This document shows, piece after piece, positions 54,855 through 64,000 of a stretch of DNA of 64,000 nucleotides; the stretch's first letter is position 1; each line of letters begins with the position of its first letter. Under the pieces are notes generated by a model, which was not told the origin of the DNA, did no database searches, and was given only the letters and a program-made list of their open reading frames with translations. The stretch comes from Neurospora crassa OR74A (Eukaryota; Ascomycota; Sordariomycetes; Sordariales; Sordariaceae), in assembly GCF_000182925.2 (NCBI RefSeq), contig NC_026502.1:2976001-3040000 (forward strand), read 5' to 3'. The position numbers and the translations under genes are program-made.

Positions 54855-56174
54855 TTATTTCAGCATCGTCCCTTTCCCATTCGCCTGCCCCCCTCCAGGA
54901 GGAGCAGCAGCCTTTGAAGGCAGCACAGGTAACTTCCTCCCGTAATTCCCCAACGCTAACTTGGTGCCGCATGTCAAACACTCCCCACCCTCGGGCACCT
55001 CGCAAAAAATGCTCAAGCAGATACTGCACACAAACCCCGTATCAATCACGTTCCGATGACAGAAACACGCCGCCCGGAAATCCACCGAGTCCGCACTAGG
55101 GGTGACCAACAGATCCGCCACGCTAGCATTACTCCCCAGAAACTTCTGGCCTCCATGCTTGGCCCCTCCCTTGGCCGCGGCGCCAAGGGCCTTCTCGCTC
55201 GCCTTGTCCTCTTTCCCCTTATGTCCCCCATGCTGCTGCTGAGACCGCTGGTTCCCTGCCGCCGCCAACCCCTGTGGCGCGCTCCCGCTTCCAAACCCAA
55301 ACATCAAGTACTGCAATAGTCCCCTCGGCTCCTGCGCCCGTATAAACGTGCCGCGCGTAATATAGCTCGCCTGCTGCAAGAACGTTGCACTACCCCGCAG
55401 CGCCAGCGTGTCGATGGCAATGCGCGCGTGCGCCGCCGCGAACACAGCATTCATGGTAGGGATGTACTGCGAGGGGGAGCTGTCGCTTACGCTGACCACC
55501 AGGATGCGGGCGTGCAGGCCTGCCAGGCCGCCACCGCCGATGCCAGGGAGGGAGGCTGCGTTGCCGCCGCCTGGGCCGGCGCCGGAGGTTGTGGAGACGG
55601 AGGACTTGCCGCCTGCGGAGGAGGGGGTTGGGCCGGTGGCGGAGTTGGAGGGGGCGAAGAGGAGGGCGGTTTTGTTGATGTGCGCGAGGGCGAGGGTCAA
55701 GGCGCCGGAAATCTGGGTGGTGGTTGTAGAGGTGATGTCCTCGGTTGTGGTGTCGGTTATGAGAGATCGCAGGGAGGAGAGGAGGGAGCGCTCGATTTGG
55801 GCGAAGAGGGGGTATTTGTTTGCGGGCGGTGGAGATTGTTGTTTACTTGTGAAGGAGGCGTCGCGCATTTCGATGTCTTCGTTTGGATTTTGCGGGTGTC
55901 GGCCGGGGTTCTGGTCGGGTGCTGTTGGGTAGAGCCATACTGCCCGGTTCGTGTGTGATGCTATGAGAGCTACTTGGTTGGAGTTATTGAAGGCTAAGTG
56001 GGAGTTGACAAATATTAGAATGTTGGCGAGCGCTTTCGTGAGTGGGAGGACATCGTTCAGGGCGGCCCAGGCGCGTGGGTTGGTGTCGATGATTATGGTA
56101 TAAAGGGAGGGGATATCATCGGTGTTGTAGATTTCGTAGTGTTCGGAGGCGTCGACGGCGTCCTGGACCGTCAT
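54855..56174 (-). CDS. tfb4: TFIIH subunit TFB4 (p34)
   Basis: A core TFIIH subunit that pairs with p44 (Ssl1) and serves RNA polymerase II initiation and nucleotide excision repair. A single exon encodes 439 residues. A von Willebrand A-like domain opens with SLYTIIIDTNPRAWAAL, contains ILIFVNSHLAFNNSNQVALI (the conserved F-N-SHLAFN-N-V family signature), QISGALTLALAHIN, ARILVVSVSDSSPSQYIP, MNAVFAAAHARIAIDTLAL and TFLQQASYITRG. The C-terminal zinc-binding segment has four-cysteine pairs: ACFCHRNVIDTGFVCSICLS and CEVPEGGECLTCGTKL. Insertions rich in Gly, Ala and Ser make it longer than yeast Tfb4 (338 residues). The start is the ATG before TVQDAVDASEHYEI, with a suitable context (CAAGATGAC). 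The promoter lies to the right. Confidence 0.95.
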   Translation of the reverse strand: MTVQDAVDASEHYEIYNTDDIPSLYTIIIDTNPRAWAALNDVLPLTKALANILIFVNSHLAFNNSNQVALIASHTNRAVWLYPTAPDQNPGRHPQNPNEDIEMRDASFTSKQQSPPPANKYPLFAQIERSLLSSLRSLITDTTTEDITSTTTTQISGALTLALAHINKTALLFAPSNSATGPTPSSAGGKSSVSTTSGAGPGGGNAASLPGIGGGGLAGLHARILVVSVSDSSPSQYIPTMNAVFAAAHARIAIDTLALRGSATFLQQASYITRGTFIRAQEPRGLLQYLMFGFGSGSAPQGLAAAGNQRSQQQHGGHKGKEDKASEKALGAAAKGGAKHGGQKFLGSNASVADLLVTPSADSVDFRAACFCHRNVIDTGFVCSICLSIFCEVPEGGECLTCGTKLALGNYGRKLPVLPSKAAAPPGGGQANGKGTMLK

Positions 56175-59100
56175 CTTGACGATGATCTGGCAGGGACAGC
56201 CTCAACTCGCTTCAAGGTTGTGTGTGTTGTAGAGCTATATCGTGGATCGAAGCCAGTTGGTGTACATGACGTAGGCCTTTTGTCGCCGCGATACTCAGTG
56301 CGCCGGTGCTCGTAGGGAGCTTGTCTGGATGCTGGATCGAGAGATGGCAGGATAGCTAAGCGGGCGCTCTGTTGTGTGATATTCGTTATAGTTGTTGTCT
56401 GGATTGGTTATGTCTGCTGAATAGGATTGACGCGCCCAAGAAGACCTTCTCGTCGAGAACACTGCAGATGCGATAACGTAACGGAGAAATGCGATAACGA
56501 TTTCGGGGTTGCAAGCGAAACGCGATCCAAGTGAAGGCCAAAGGATCCTGGTCCAAGTGCACACGCTACCACGTGATACCCGATAAGGCAGATTGCCGGC
56601 ATTTTCCTTAGTGGTCAAAAGATATGCAGTTAGAGCACTAACATGCAGTTAAACATACAGATGTAGTCCAGTTCTCGCTTTCCTATTGGTCAAGATATCC
56701 TAGCTCCTCTATGTACAATGATATCACCTTCATCCGAACATGTCCTTCATCTCTCATCTTATTCTTCTCTTCCTGCTGTGTCCGATTCTAGTTCAACGAC
56801 CCCAGCATTACCACCAAAACAGCCGGGTGATGAACACGCAAGCGTGCATAACTTTTGACACCAACAGCGAGGTCATCTTTTTCCTTTGATCCATCCACAC
56901 CATCACATGTTCCCTTTTCGGTTTATTCACATATCGTACGAGGATCTCCTTTAGAAGGATGGCGCAAGACTGTCAACCGAGAGTGGCTTAAAGTCACCGG
57001 CTGTGCAATTCAAGGTGTCCTTGGTCTGTAGTCGGGCTCTTATTGGCTTAGGGGTTACCCCGGTGACGACAGCTTTACGTTGGAAGCCTATGGCCAAGAC
57101 TATCATCGATAGGTATTGTGAGGTTTTGAGGAAGAGAAGTACAAGTATCTAAGGAAGGGGCAGCCAGGTAGGTAAGGAATAGACAAAACTGAAGCTCAAT
57201 TTAAGACATTGTTCTTTCCATGCTCTCGCAATATGTAACTGCCTTGATTACTCCCGATTATCTACCTCTAGCACTGTAACCACCACCGAATATTCCCCTA
57301 TGGTAAGTTGTTCAAGTTCCCGATCTTATAACACCCTTCACTCATACATAGTAGACACAGGAATCTTTCAAGGCCGGCGACATTATAACCCCGGTAGCTC
57401 TTCCAGATCAAAGAACAGAAAAGCGAACTTGTCTTCCGAGACAATAATTTACCTTCCAGAACGACGGCAACTTAGTTCTTCATGAATATGCCGAGCCCAG
57501 GTGGAACTCATGCGGTCGTCTCTCTATGGACAAAGTGGACGCTGGCTTGTTTCGACCAGTAACGGCAATATGACAAACAGTCTTCCCGGTGGTCATCTCG
57601 AGCAAGATGCCGACGCACCGGAGGAAACTATAAATCAATAGTCCAACATGACGGTGCCGCGGTGCCGAAGCTCGATGGAGTCACCCCTGGACCGGCGTTA
57701 ATGGAGGCTCGGCACAAACATACGAACCCTGTGATGTGAAGTCTCTGAACCCTACTGCTTTTCCTAGAAACAATAGTTCGACAACCGCGCATCCACCTAT
57801 ATCCGCGCGGTCGATCTCAGTTACCGCGCCGACCACGTCCGTGGTGGATCCCCGAGGAATCCTGTCTTTCCCCGGTCAGCGAGTTGCACTCATCTACATC
57901 ACGGACGACAGCCAGGGGTCGGCGCACCGGGGGGGATATCACGTGGCGGGCCAAGGGTGCGTCAAGTTCGAATTCGGTGTGGATCACGGCCGTTGGAAAT
58001 CTGTGCGTGGGCGTGAAGGGGAAGCAGAAGATTAGTACTACCTACTTACGTGGCAGAGTGAGATGGCGGGGCTCCGAGGCAGGGAGCGGATGCGAGGTTG
58101 GCTCAGGAAGCTGGGGATATGTGCCCATATGCCGGGGGGAAGTGTGCGTGACAATGTGATAACGGCGGCCCGGTGGGTGGTGGAGGGATTATCATGACTA
58201 GGGGGGAAATTAGATGATGTCGTTTATGTGGGGTAGACGATGGGATGGACAATGCGAAGGTGCAACTGCCACTGCAGTTCAACGTTCAATCTTGCACTTT
58301 TTTCCAAAAGATTTGCAAGAGCAGTCGAGTCGACCACGAGCAGTGTTCCTCCACTCGAATCTTGACACCGCACCATACCTGCCCTAGCGAGAGTTCGTCA
58401 GAACCCTTGGGGAAGCCCACGGACCACTTCAAGCTGTGCTTTTCCTCCAGAATCACCAAGACGACTGCCCGAGACCAAACCACCATTTCGATGTTACACC
58501 AACGAGGACGCCAGCTCCAATGATCTTTTGCTACAACGTTTTCGAGTCCTCGTTATTGCTCAGGGGTAGTAAACAAAGCTCGTAAACTGACCCTAACCCT
58601 GGTGCTTACCACGACGGGATGCAGTACAATACACTACAGCGTCCGGAGCCAGGATTGGACAGAATACTTATCATTCGATTTCTCCGTTGGCAAAGTCGGA
58701 CCCCGAGGCATTTCTTACTAATGATTCGGATTCTCCAACCTTCCCGTATTCCTTCCTTGCTAGTCTACACCAGCACTCTCACTAACGCGGTGTCGCCGTT
58801 CCTTCTCAGCCCTCAATGAGTGCAGTCGAGGTCACGGTGAGATAATGCTTACGCAAAAAAAGCCCGAAATAAGGAAAGAGGGCATCCAGCCAGATGAAAC
58901 GCGGGAAATTGGAAGGACAGATTCAAGGTAACGGATCGCTCACTGTATTCCTTCCTTCTTAAAATGCTGCTGTGTACCTCTACCATGGAAATGACCCTTT
59001 TGATCCCGCCCGTTCTTTTTCTCTATTTCCCTTTTGCCTTTCCTCCGTCTTGCACTCAGTCTCTTTCCTCCTTCTATTCTTACATTCAACTTCTCGACTT

Positions 59101-59271
59101 TATCCCCATTCCGCTTTGCCTCCTTCCCTTTCCCGCCTCAAGTCCGCCATACTTCCTTCTCTCTCTCTTTCTCTCCATGTTTCGTCCCCGTCAGAGCATC
59201 TCCCATTCATCAGGGCCCGGACCCCATCTTCCAATTCACGACCTCAAGGTTCATCATAAACCCTGAATCTC
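56175..59271. other. Long intergenic region, tfb4 promoter to 3' flank of the Cys-rich gene
   Basis: 3.1 kb without a supported gene. 56600-58900 is ordinary non-coding sequence with CAGGTAGGTAAGG near 57165. From about 58930 to 59260 the plus strand is pyrimidine-rich and therefore open in all three frames, a composition effect. Nothing with a family signature was seen on either strand. Confidence 0.42.
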
Positions 59272-59481
59272 TCAGTACTTGAAACCACACCCCGAGCGAC
59301 AAAACTCCGGCCCAACATTCCCGTCATTCTGGTCCTGGTCCTCATCATTGGCGCTGTTCGCGTTGTTCTTTACAATGGTCTTGTGTCCGTCGCGACACCA
59401 GGCGCAGAGGCTCTGGCCGGCTGGCGCGGTGGAGGTGCAGCCGCACGAGTTGCCGGAGGTCTTGTGAGCGCAGTCGGGCAT
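59272..59481 (-). CDS. Small cysteine-rich protein, metallothionein-like in composition
   Basis: A 69-residue single-exon frame starting MPDCAHKTSGNSCGC, with a good context (CCAAAATGC). Cysteines lie at 4, 13, 15, 26, 29, 61 and 65, giving CxC (13-15), CxxC (26-29) and CxxxC (61-65) pairs. The middle (about 38-56) is rich in Asn, Asp and Gln with no Cys. There is no signal peptide, so it should be cytosolic. The clusters fit metal binding, but it is not the short Cys-rich copper metallothionein known in Neurospora. It has an aromatic residue next to a cysteine (Trp28), which classical metallothioneins avoid. A TATATA box lies about 270 bases upstream. I do not recognise a named family. Reality of the gene is likely but not certain. 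Confidence 0.6.
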   Translation of the reverse strand: MPDCAHKTSGNSCGCTSTAPAGQSLCAWCRDGHKTIVKNNANSANDEDQDQNDGNVGPEFCRSGCGFKY

Positions 59482-61044
59482 TTTGGCGGGTGGCGTTTTT
59501 GGGGTTATAGCTGATAGCTGTTGGGAGTTGTAGTGGTTTTTGCTTCTTCTTCTTCTTCTTTTCGGTTTCGGTTGATGGCTGGAAATGTGCTCGAACTGTG
59601 CTCGAACTGTGCTGGTCTTGTCGCTGTCGCTGTTTGCTGCTTATGTAGATGCGATGTTGCTGTCGTAGTTGCTTAATTGATGTGATGCCGGTGATACTGG
59701 AGCTAAAATTGGAAAAAGAAAATAACCCAGGGTGTCGATAGGGCGCAGCTATATAGCCGAGGTTGATGTTTCTCGTGATGGCAAAAAAGAGAGGCTACAG
59801 ACTGATCATGTCTGTTTGATGGTCATTCATGAAGTCATGAGAGGTGATGCATTATCCTCACTTTCTGTGCAAGTGAAGCAAAAGTCGAAGTTGCCAAACA
59901 AGCAGAGGTAACCTCAAGTTATGTTTGGTAGTGGGGCCTGGAAAACAAATGCAAAATGAGCGTTAAGCGCTAGATGAGAAAGGCCAATCTCGGCTACCAA
60001 AGCAATGGAGATCTTCGGATTGTTTGCCGGATGCCGGTGATCGTGGACATTCGGTAAGGACGGAAATTTATGGGACGGTGGGACGGAAGTCATCACCAGT
60101 TATGGATTCGGAAATTTTTGCCCATGATCATTCTATTTATTCACACTAAATATGCCTGATGGAGATTGTGTTTTCCATCTTGGGTGGCAGTGAGCGGCTC
60201 GGCTCGGTACCGAGATGTTGGCCCACGACTAGACGTTGGGACTTGAGATATAAAATGCCGTCCGGTTTGGATTCCCATTGATGGAGCGTTGGTACATTTG
60301 GACCTGCAAAAGCATAACATGACGTAAGGTCGTACTCATTTACCAGTGGAAGCATGGTTGAACCCATGGGCTCTCCTCGTTTGGGTGATTTTGGCTTGGA
60401 AGAATTGCTGTATTCTTTTGTCAAGCGATTGAATGAGAAGAAGAGTGACCACTCAAAGTCCCACGCCCCGACGATACCCAGATCACACAAGAAAAGGTTA
60501 CCGTCAATCCCATACATATCGTGGTCACGAGACCCTCATCACATCGTGTAGCCTTCTCTTTTCCCGCTGACCTGAGTTGTTAGTTCCGTCTGGAAATATG
60601 CCCGTAATGTATTCCCACTTCCGAGTCCTACTGTGTACAGATATCATGATGAGTCGATACCCTCACCAAGTCCGTTCCAAAGCATACACTACTACAAACT
60701 ATCACTGGAACCGAATACAAATAAAACCCGAAAACAAACAAGAAAGAAATGCAAACCCTGCAACAGAAACTCCTGCACGTTGAAAAGCGCCAGTGGGGAG
60801 CAAACCATTATACAAACCCAGTCAGATATATCCCTATTGGTGTTTCATAAAGAAATTGAGAAGCACGATCCCCCAGTCTCTCGCCTCAGTAGGTGCTCTG
60901 TCCGCTGCATCTAGTCCCGATGGTCATTGTGTCCATGAATCTCGGGAAGAAGCTGGGCGGCAAGCTGAGCGTCGACAGAGTTACTGCTCACACAACAGAT
61001 TGTTAGCTACCACAAGTAACCTGTACATAGGGGCGTTTTCATCC
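59482..61044. other. Intergenic: promoter of the Cys-rich gene, 3' flank of the DUF3716-like gene
   Basis: 1.56 kb. Near the gene are CTTCTTCTTCTTCTT (59547-59561) and a doubled GCTCGAACTGT (59590-59611). A minus-strand frame of 123 codons at 60146-60517 has no family signature and is not called. 60560-61040 looks like 3' UTR and ordinary non-coding DNA. Confidence 0.42.
59749..59756 (-). promoter_or_regulatory. Candidate TATA box of the Cys-rich gene
   Basis: CTATATAG lies about 270 bases upstream of the small gene's start in otherwise moderate-GC sequence. It is palindromic, so orientation rests on the gene. TATA boxes are common in stress-inducible fungal promoters; use here is inferred. 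Confidence 0.35.
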
Positions 61045-62061
61045 CTACTCTTCATCATCATCATCGTCATCATCATTCCCAGCTGATAGCTGACCGCTCT
61101 GCGACCCTTCCACTGCGTCATGGTCTTGTAGCTCGTGGCCAAGTCCCTGGAGGTCCTCAGTTCCCTCCATATCCGCCTCCGGGGCCGCCATCCTCACGCC
61201 TAATTGCAAGGACGTATACTGGGCATTCTGATGAGCCATCTCCGTCTGGTCTGGGGCAACATTCTGCTGATCAGCACCAACACCAGAAGTCCCGTTGGTA
61301 GTAGTAGTAGTAGTAGTGTTCTCCTCAGGATTCGGTCCAGCAGAAAGGGCCTTGGCCTTGCGCTTCCGGTTGGGGGTAGGGCCCGTATACAGCGAACAGG
61401 CTGACGTGTTGTCGAACCACTTGCAGTTCGAACAGCTGTTATGGAAGCTCCCGGGCAAGATCCGACAGACTATGAAGGGACCCAGGGCATTTTTGGTGCG
61501 GCGATCAGCACATTGGGTGCACTGCACCGGGGCATCTGTGCCGCGTGAGTGGATGAGCAGACCGTTGACGTAACTGGGCCGCTGAGAGGCAATGTGGCGG
61601 GCCGTGATCCATCCGTTGACAAAGTAGATGTATTCGCGACTGGGACAGTCGTTGAAGATGGCCCGTTGCGTATCGTGAACAAGAGAGTCTGCAGTCAGGG
61701 CGTCTTTAACGCGGATGGCGACAGCCGCCAGGGGTTGCTCCTCCTTGGCCGCGTTCCATGCCTTGACCAGCGGGTTCTCCTGGTAATCATCCTCCTTGAC
61801 TGTCCTATTCGGGCGACCGGGAGGACGGCCGCGGCGTCTCTTGGGAAAGGCCGCAGGAAGCTCTCCTCTTCCGCCCTGGGTGATATCTCCACCCTCTCCC
61901 TGGACAGCAGCTAACGGCACCGGGGTGCCCGTCTCCGCACCCGTCACTGGAGAAGCGATGGTGTGTGTGTCCGTGTTGGGATTGCCGGGCACGTCCGGTG
62001 CGAGAGCATGGTCCTCGGGTTGCGCTCCGACCTCTACTACGCCGGCTCCCGAGTCTGCCAT
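61045..62061 (-). CDS. AT-hook protein with a DUF3716-like cysteine-rich domain
   Basis: A 338-residue single-exon gene. Residues about 75-86 (RRRGRPPGRPNR) form an AT-hook, suggesting minor-groove DNA binding. The central domain (about 120-225) has HDTQRAIFNDCP, ASQRPSYVNGLL and six cysteines. They lie at 181, 184, 199, 210, 213 and 222, in the order CTQC, C, CSNC, C. This Cys pattern, with GPFIVCR between, matches the fungal DUF3716 family, whose function is unknown; zinc binding is plausible. The C-terminal third is low-complexity, with a run of Thr and an acidic end (DDDDDDDEE). DUF3716 proteins are abundant in some ascomycetes and are sometimes linked to nonself or accessory loci, but I cannot show that here. 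It is divergent from syn8. A nuclear regulatory role is inferred. Confidence 0.78.
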   Translation of the reverse strand: MADSGAGVVEVGAQPEDHALAPDVPGNPNTDTHTIASPVTGAETGTPVPLAAVQGEGGDITQGGRGELPAAFPKRRRGRPPGRPNRTVKEDDYQENPLVKAWNAAKEEQPLAAVAIRVKDALTADSLVHDTQRAIFNDCPSREYIYFVNGWITARHIASQRPSYVNGLLIHSRGTDAPVQCTQCADRRTKNALGPFIVCRILPGSFHNSCSNCKWFDNTSACSLYTGPTPNRKRKAKALSAGPNPEENTTTTTTTNGTSGVGADQQNVAPDQTEMAHQNAQYTSLQLGVRMAAPEADMEGTEDLQGLGHELQDHDAVEGSQSGQLSAGNDDDDDDDEE

Positions 62062-62694
62062 GGACGTGATGTCGAGAAGGGTATTGGAGGATGGATTCGA
62101 TGATGAAGGGAAGGAGGACCAATTGGAAGTGAGCGGCCTACAAGAAAGGTGGTGCTGGCGTCACGCCCGGAGGCTTTATTTTGTACGGAGTACACACAGT
62201 ACAAAAAAGCGAGGATGTTTTGACTGTTGTGTTGCTTCCCCAGTGTGCACGGGCCATCCTCAACGGGCATTCTTCTTGGCAGGAGAGCCTAGACTACGAT
62301 AGGCCTGGGACCCCCGGGCAGATGCGTAATGGGGCGCTCCTCATGCTGTTGCTGTAACCTGTAACTGCCTATGAAACCCCCGCTGATGTTCCTGCAACAA
62401 CTGAACCGCCAACTTTTACCTCAACCACCTACCTCACCCGACCTCACTCCTTGACAAGACAAGACAAGACGTCCATCCATCAACATCACGGTCATGTCCT
62501 TTCGTTCAGCTGTTCCTTTGTTCTGCATTTGACCTCCATATACCCTGGGCCTGTTGTTCATTGCATTGGCGGCTTGCTGTTTCGGGGACCTACTACAACA
62601 CCTCGGTCGTCTGATTCACGATAAGATACATACCTCTATTTAGCGTAACCTCGGAATCTCGAAGCCCGCAAACAAGTCACCGCCAACAATCATC
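62062..62694. other. Divergent promoter region, DUF3716-like gene / syn8
   Basis: 633 bases between two divergent starts. A GACAAGACAAGACAAGAC tract lies at 62452-62470. The last ~200 bases before syn8 resemble a leader. No gene is recognised. Confidence 0.5.
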
Positions 62695-63636
62695 ATGTCG
62701 AATCCCAATGCCCTCCTCCTTCTCGCTGACCACATCAAGCTGTCGCTTCTTGAACGGCAAAGGGCAAAGACGTTGAAGCTGTCGAGCGACACCCAAGATG
62801 GCCATATTTCCCGATCACTTGACCAGTTTCGTGAGGGTCTTGAATCTGTCCGAGCCGAGCATCAGCGTCTCCATGAAGCCGGCGACGAAGCGTATGCTTG
62901 GTCCTCTTCCGCTCCTTGACAATGGTAGTCGCTAAAATGAACATACCCATTCAGAAAGGCCTCCACGCTGAACGATACGCTCTCGTCGCTCCAAAAACAG
63001 TTTGACGACCTCACCTCCCAATTCCACGGCTACGCTTCGCCTGCTACCACCTCAACGCTCACCCAACCCAACGACCCTTCTCTCGCCCAAGACTTCGCCC
63101 ATGCCCAATCCTCGAAACCCATAGCCGCGTCCACGACGACTCCCCCGCCCATACAGCGTCGTGCCTCCAAGACTGTCCGTTTCTCGTCACCCAACAGTGA
63201 CCTCGAAGCCCAAGCCTCTGCCGCCAACAAGTCTGCTCGCTCTCAGCTATTTCCATACCGCGATGACCCCGTCTTGGATGACGACTCAGCTGGCTATCGC
63301 GACACCATCGATGGGCACGATATGGACAACACTCAGATACACGCCTATCATCAGCGGATTCTGGAAGAGCAGGACGCCCAACTTGACGCTCTAGGAGCTA
63401 GCATCTCACGGCAACGCGAGCTGAGCATGCAAATTGGCGATGAGTTGGACAACCAGGTCACGATGCTCGATGAGAGCGAACGGGCGGTGGATAGGCATCA
63501 AAATGCCTTGGATCGAGCAAGGGATCGGGTGGGCCGTTTTGCGAGGGCAGCAAACAACAGCGGAGAGGGAAAGCAGATGGGCATCATCCTGGCACTGATC
63601 ATCATTTTGGTGCTTCTGATTATTATACTCAAGTGA
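62695..63636 (+). CDS. syn8: SYN8-like Qc-SNARE (syntaxin 8 family), endosomal/vacuolar
   Basis: A tail-anchored Qc-SNARE expected in endosome-vacuole fusion. Exons 62695-62891 and 62955-63636 give 292 residues. The N-terminal region (ALLLLADHIKLSLLERQRAK, RSLDQFREGLESVRAEHQRL) is a helical regulatory domain. A Ser/Thr/Pro-rich linker follows (about 85-165). The SNARE motif runs from about 200 to 262 (ILEEQDAQLDALGASISRQR, then IGDELDNQVTMLDE), with Gln233 at the expected zero layer. A single hydrophobic anchor fills residues 274-291 and the protein ends ILK. The 63-base intron has a GTATGC donor and TTCAG acceptor. Its tail anchor is a natural client type for the GET pathway, whose probable member lies at 43.8-44.8 kb. 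Confidence 0.92.
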
Positions 63637-64000
63637 GTATATGGGGCGAGTCTCAATGGAAATGCCCCAAGACACATTTGCTTCAGTGGACACAGACATT
63701 GTTACAAGTTTGTCAGGCAAGTGTTTCCTCAACAGGCCAACATGAGAAGAACATCAACGGCAGGCTTTGGAGGACCTCTCATTCACATTCTCATCCTTTT
63801 TTGTTGGACTGGGTACAATCATGGGTATTTGAATTTCACATTGGCGTGGGGCATCGCATCATGTACAACGGTCGCTTATACAGCAAGCGCTTTGTGGTAC
63901 AGGATGTCATTCAATCTTTTTTCGAATTCGAATTAACATACACACACCACTGGGTCGACACGTGTTTGTGTTTGAATCGGAATGACTTTGTCACAACAGG
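63637..64000. other. 3' flank of syn8 to the right edge
   Basis: 364 bases after the syn8 stop. No new gene is recognised; a 71-codon frame at 63721-63936 has no supporting motif. The stop codon lies within a donor-like AAGTGAGTAT; see findings. Confidence 0.42.

Noticed and set aside
58964-59282. Three overlapping open frames rich in Phe, Ser, Leu and Pro
   Set aside because: All three frames are open at once because the DNA is a pyrimidine tract. This is composition, not coding.
60146-60517. A 123-codon minus-strand frame
   Set aside because: No family resemblance and no supporting promoter or splice signals; length is within chance for this composition.

Overview
The window is nuclear DNA of a filamentous ascomycete, most likely a Sordariomycete of the Neurospora/Sordaria kind. 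The reasons are short introns with GTRNGT donors and CAG/TAG acceptors, a CCAAA/CACC-type start context, many TACCTA/TAGGTA motifs in intergenic DNA, HET-domain genes, and a set of ascomycete housekeeping proteins. I saw no rRNA, tRNA, CRISPR, retroelement or DNA transposon. The species assignment is inference.

Layout from left to right. 0.6-1.8 kb (-): mitochondrial ATP synthase OSCP. 2.5-3.5 kb (-): MOB1 kinase activator. About 5.0-5.2 kb (+): a short broken relic, probably of a six-hairpin glycosidase. 5.8-6.6 kb (-): LSM1. 7.7-9.5 kb (+): Sds3-like subunit of an Rpd3-type deacetylase complex. 10.2-11.1 kb (-): AsaB/CmcJ-like oxygenase. 12.4-20.9 kb (+): an intronless 2,837-residue AT-hook protein full of repeats. 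21.3-22.7 kb (-): proteasome lid subunit RPN6, divergent from SOF1 (23.5-25.0 kb, +). 26.8-31.1 kb: a HET-domain island with two open genes and one relic. 32.6-34.5 kb (+): a conserved fungal protein of unknown function. 37.1-38.9 kb (+): HSP60. 41.3-42.7 kb (+): cofilin. 43.8-44.8 kb (-): GET5-like ubiquitin-like protein. 46.0-49.4 kb (-): Byr4/Bfa1. 52.8-54.5 kb (+): XRCC4-like NHEJ factor, tail to tail with TFIIH subunit TFB4 (54.9-56.2 kb, -). 59.3-59.5 kb (-): a small cysteine-rich protein. 61.0-62.1 kb (-): AT-hook DUF3716-like protein, divergent from the Qc-SNARE SYN8 (62.7-63.6 kb, +).

Most genes are single-copy housekeeping genes with no operon-like logic. Some functional echoes are visible. 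MOB1 (an effector) and Byr4 (an inhibitor) belong to the same septation initiation network. XRCC4 and the TFIIH subunit are neighbouring DNA-repair genes. RPN6 and SOF1 share a 0.78 kb divergent promoter region. The accessory or fast-evolving parts are the HET island, the glycosidase relic, the giant repeat protein and the cysteine-rich small protein. I found no clearly new multi-gene system. The giant repeat protein and the HET island are the best candidates for something poorly described.

Intron-exon structures were worked out by hand from reading frame continuity, splice signals and remembered family sequences. Functions come from recognised motifs, not from database searches.
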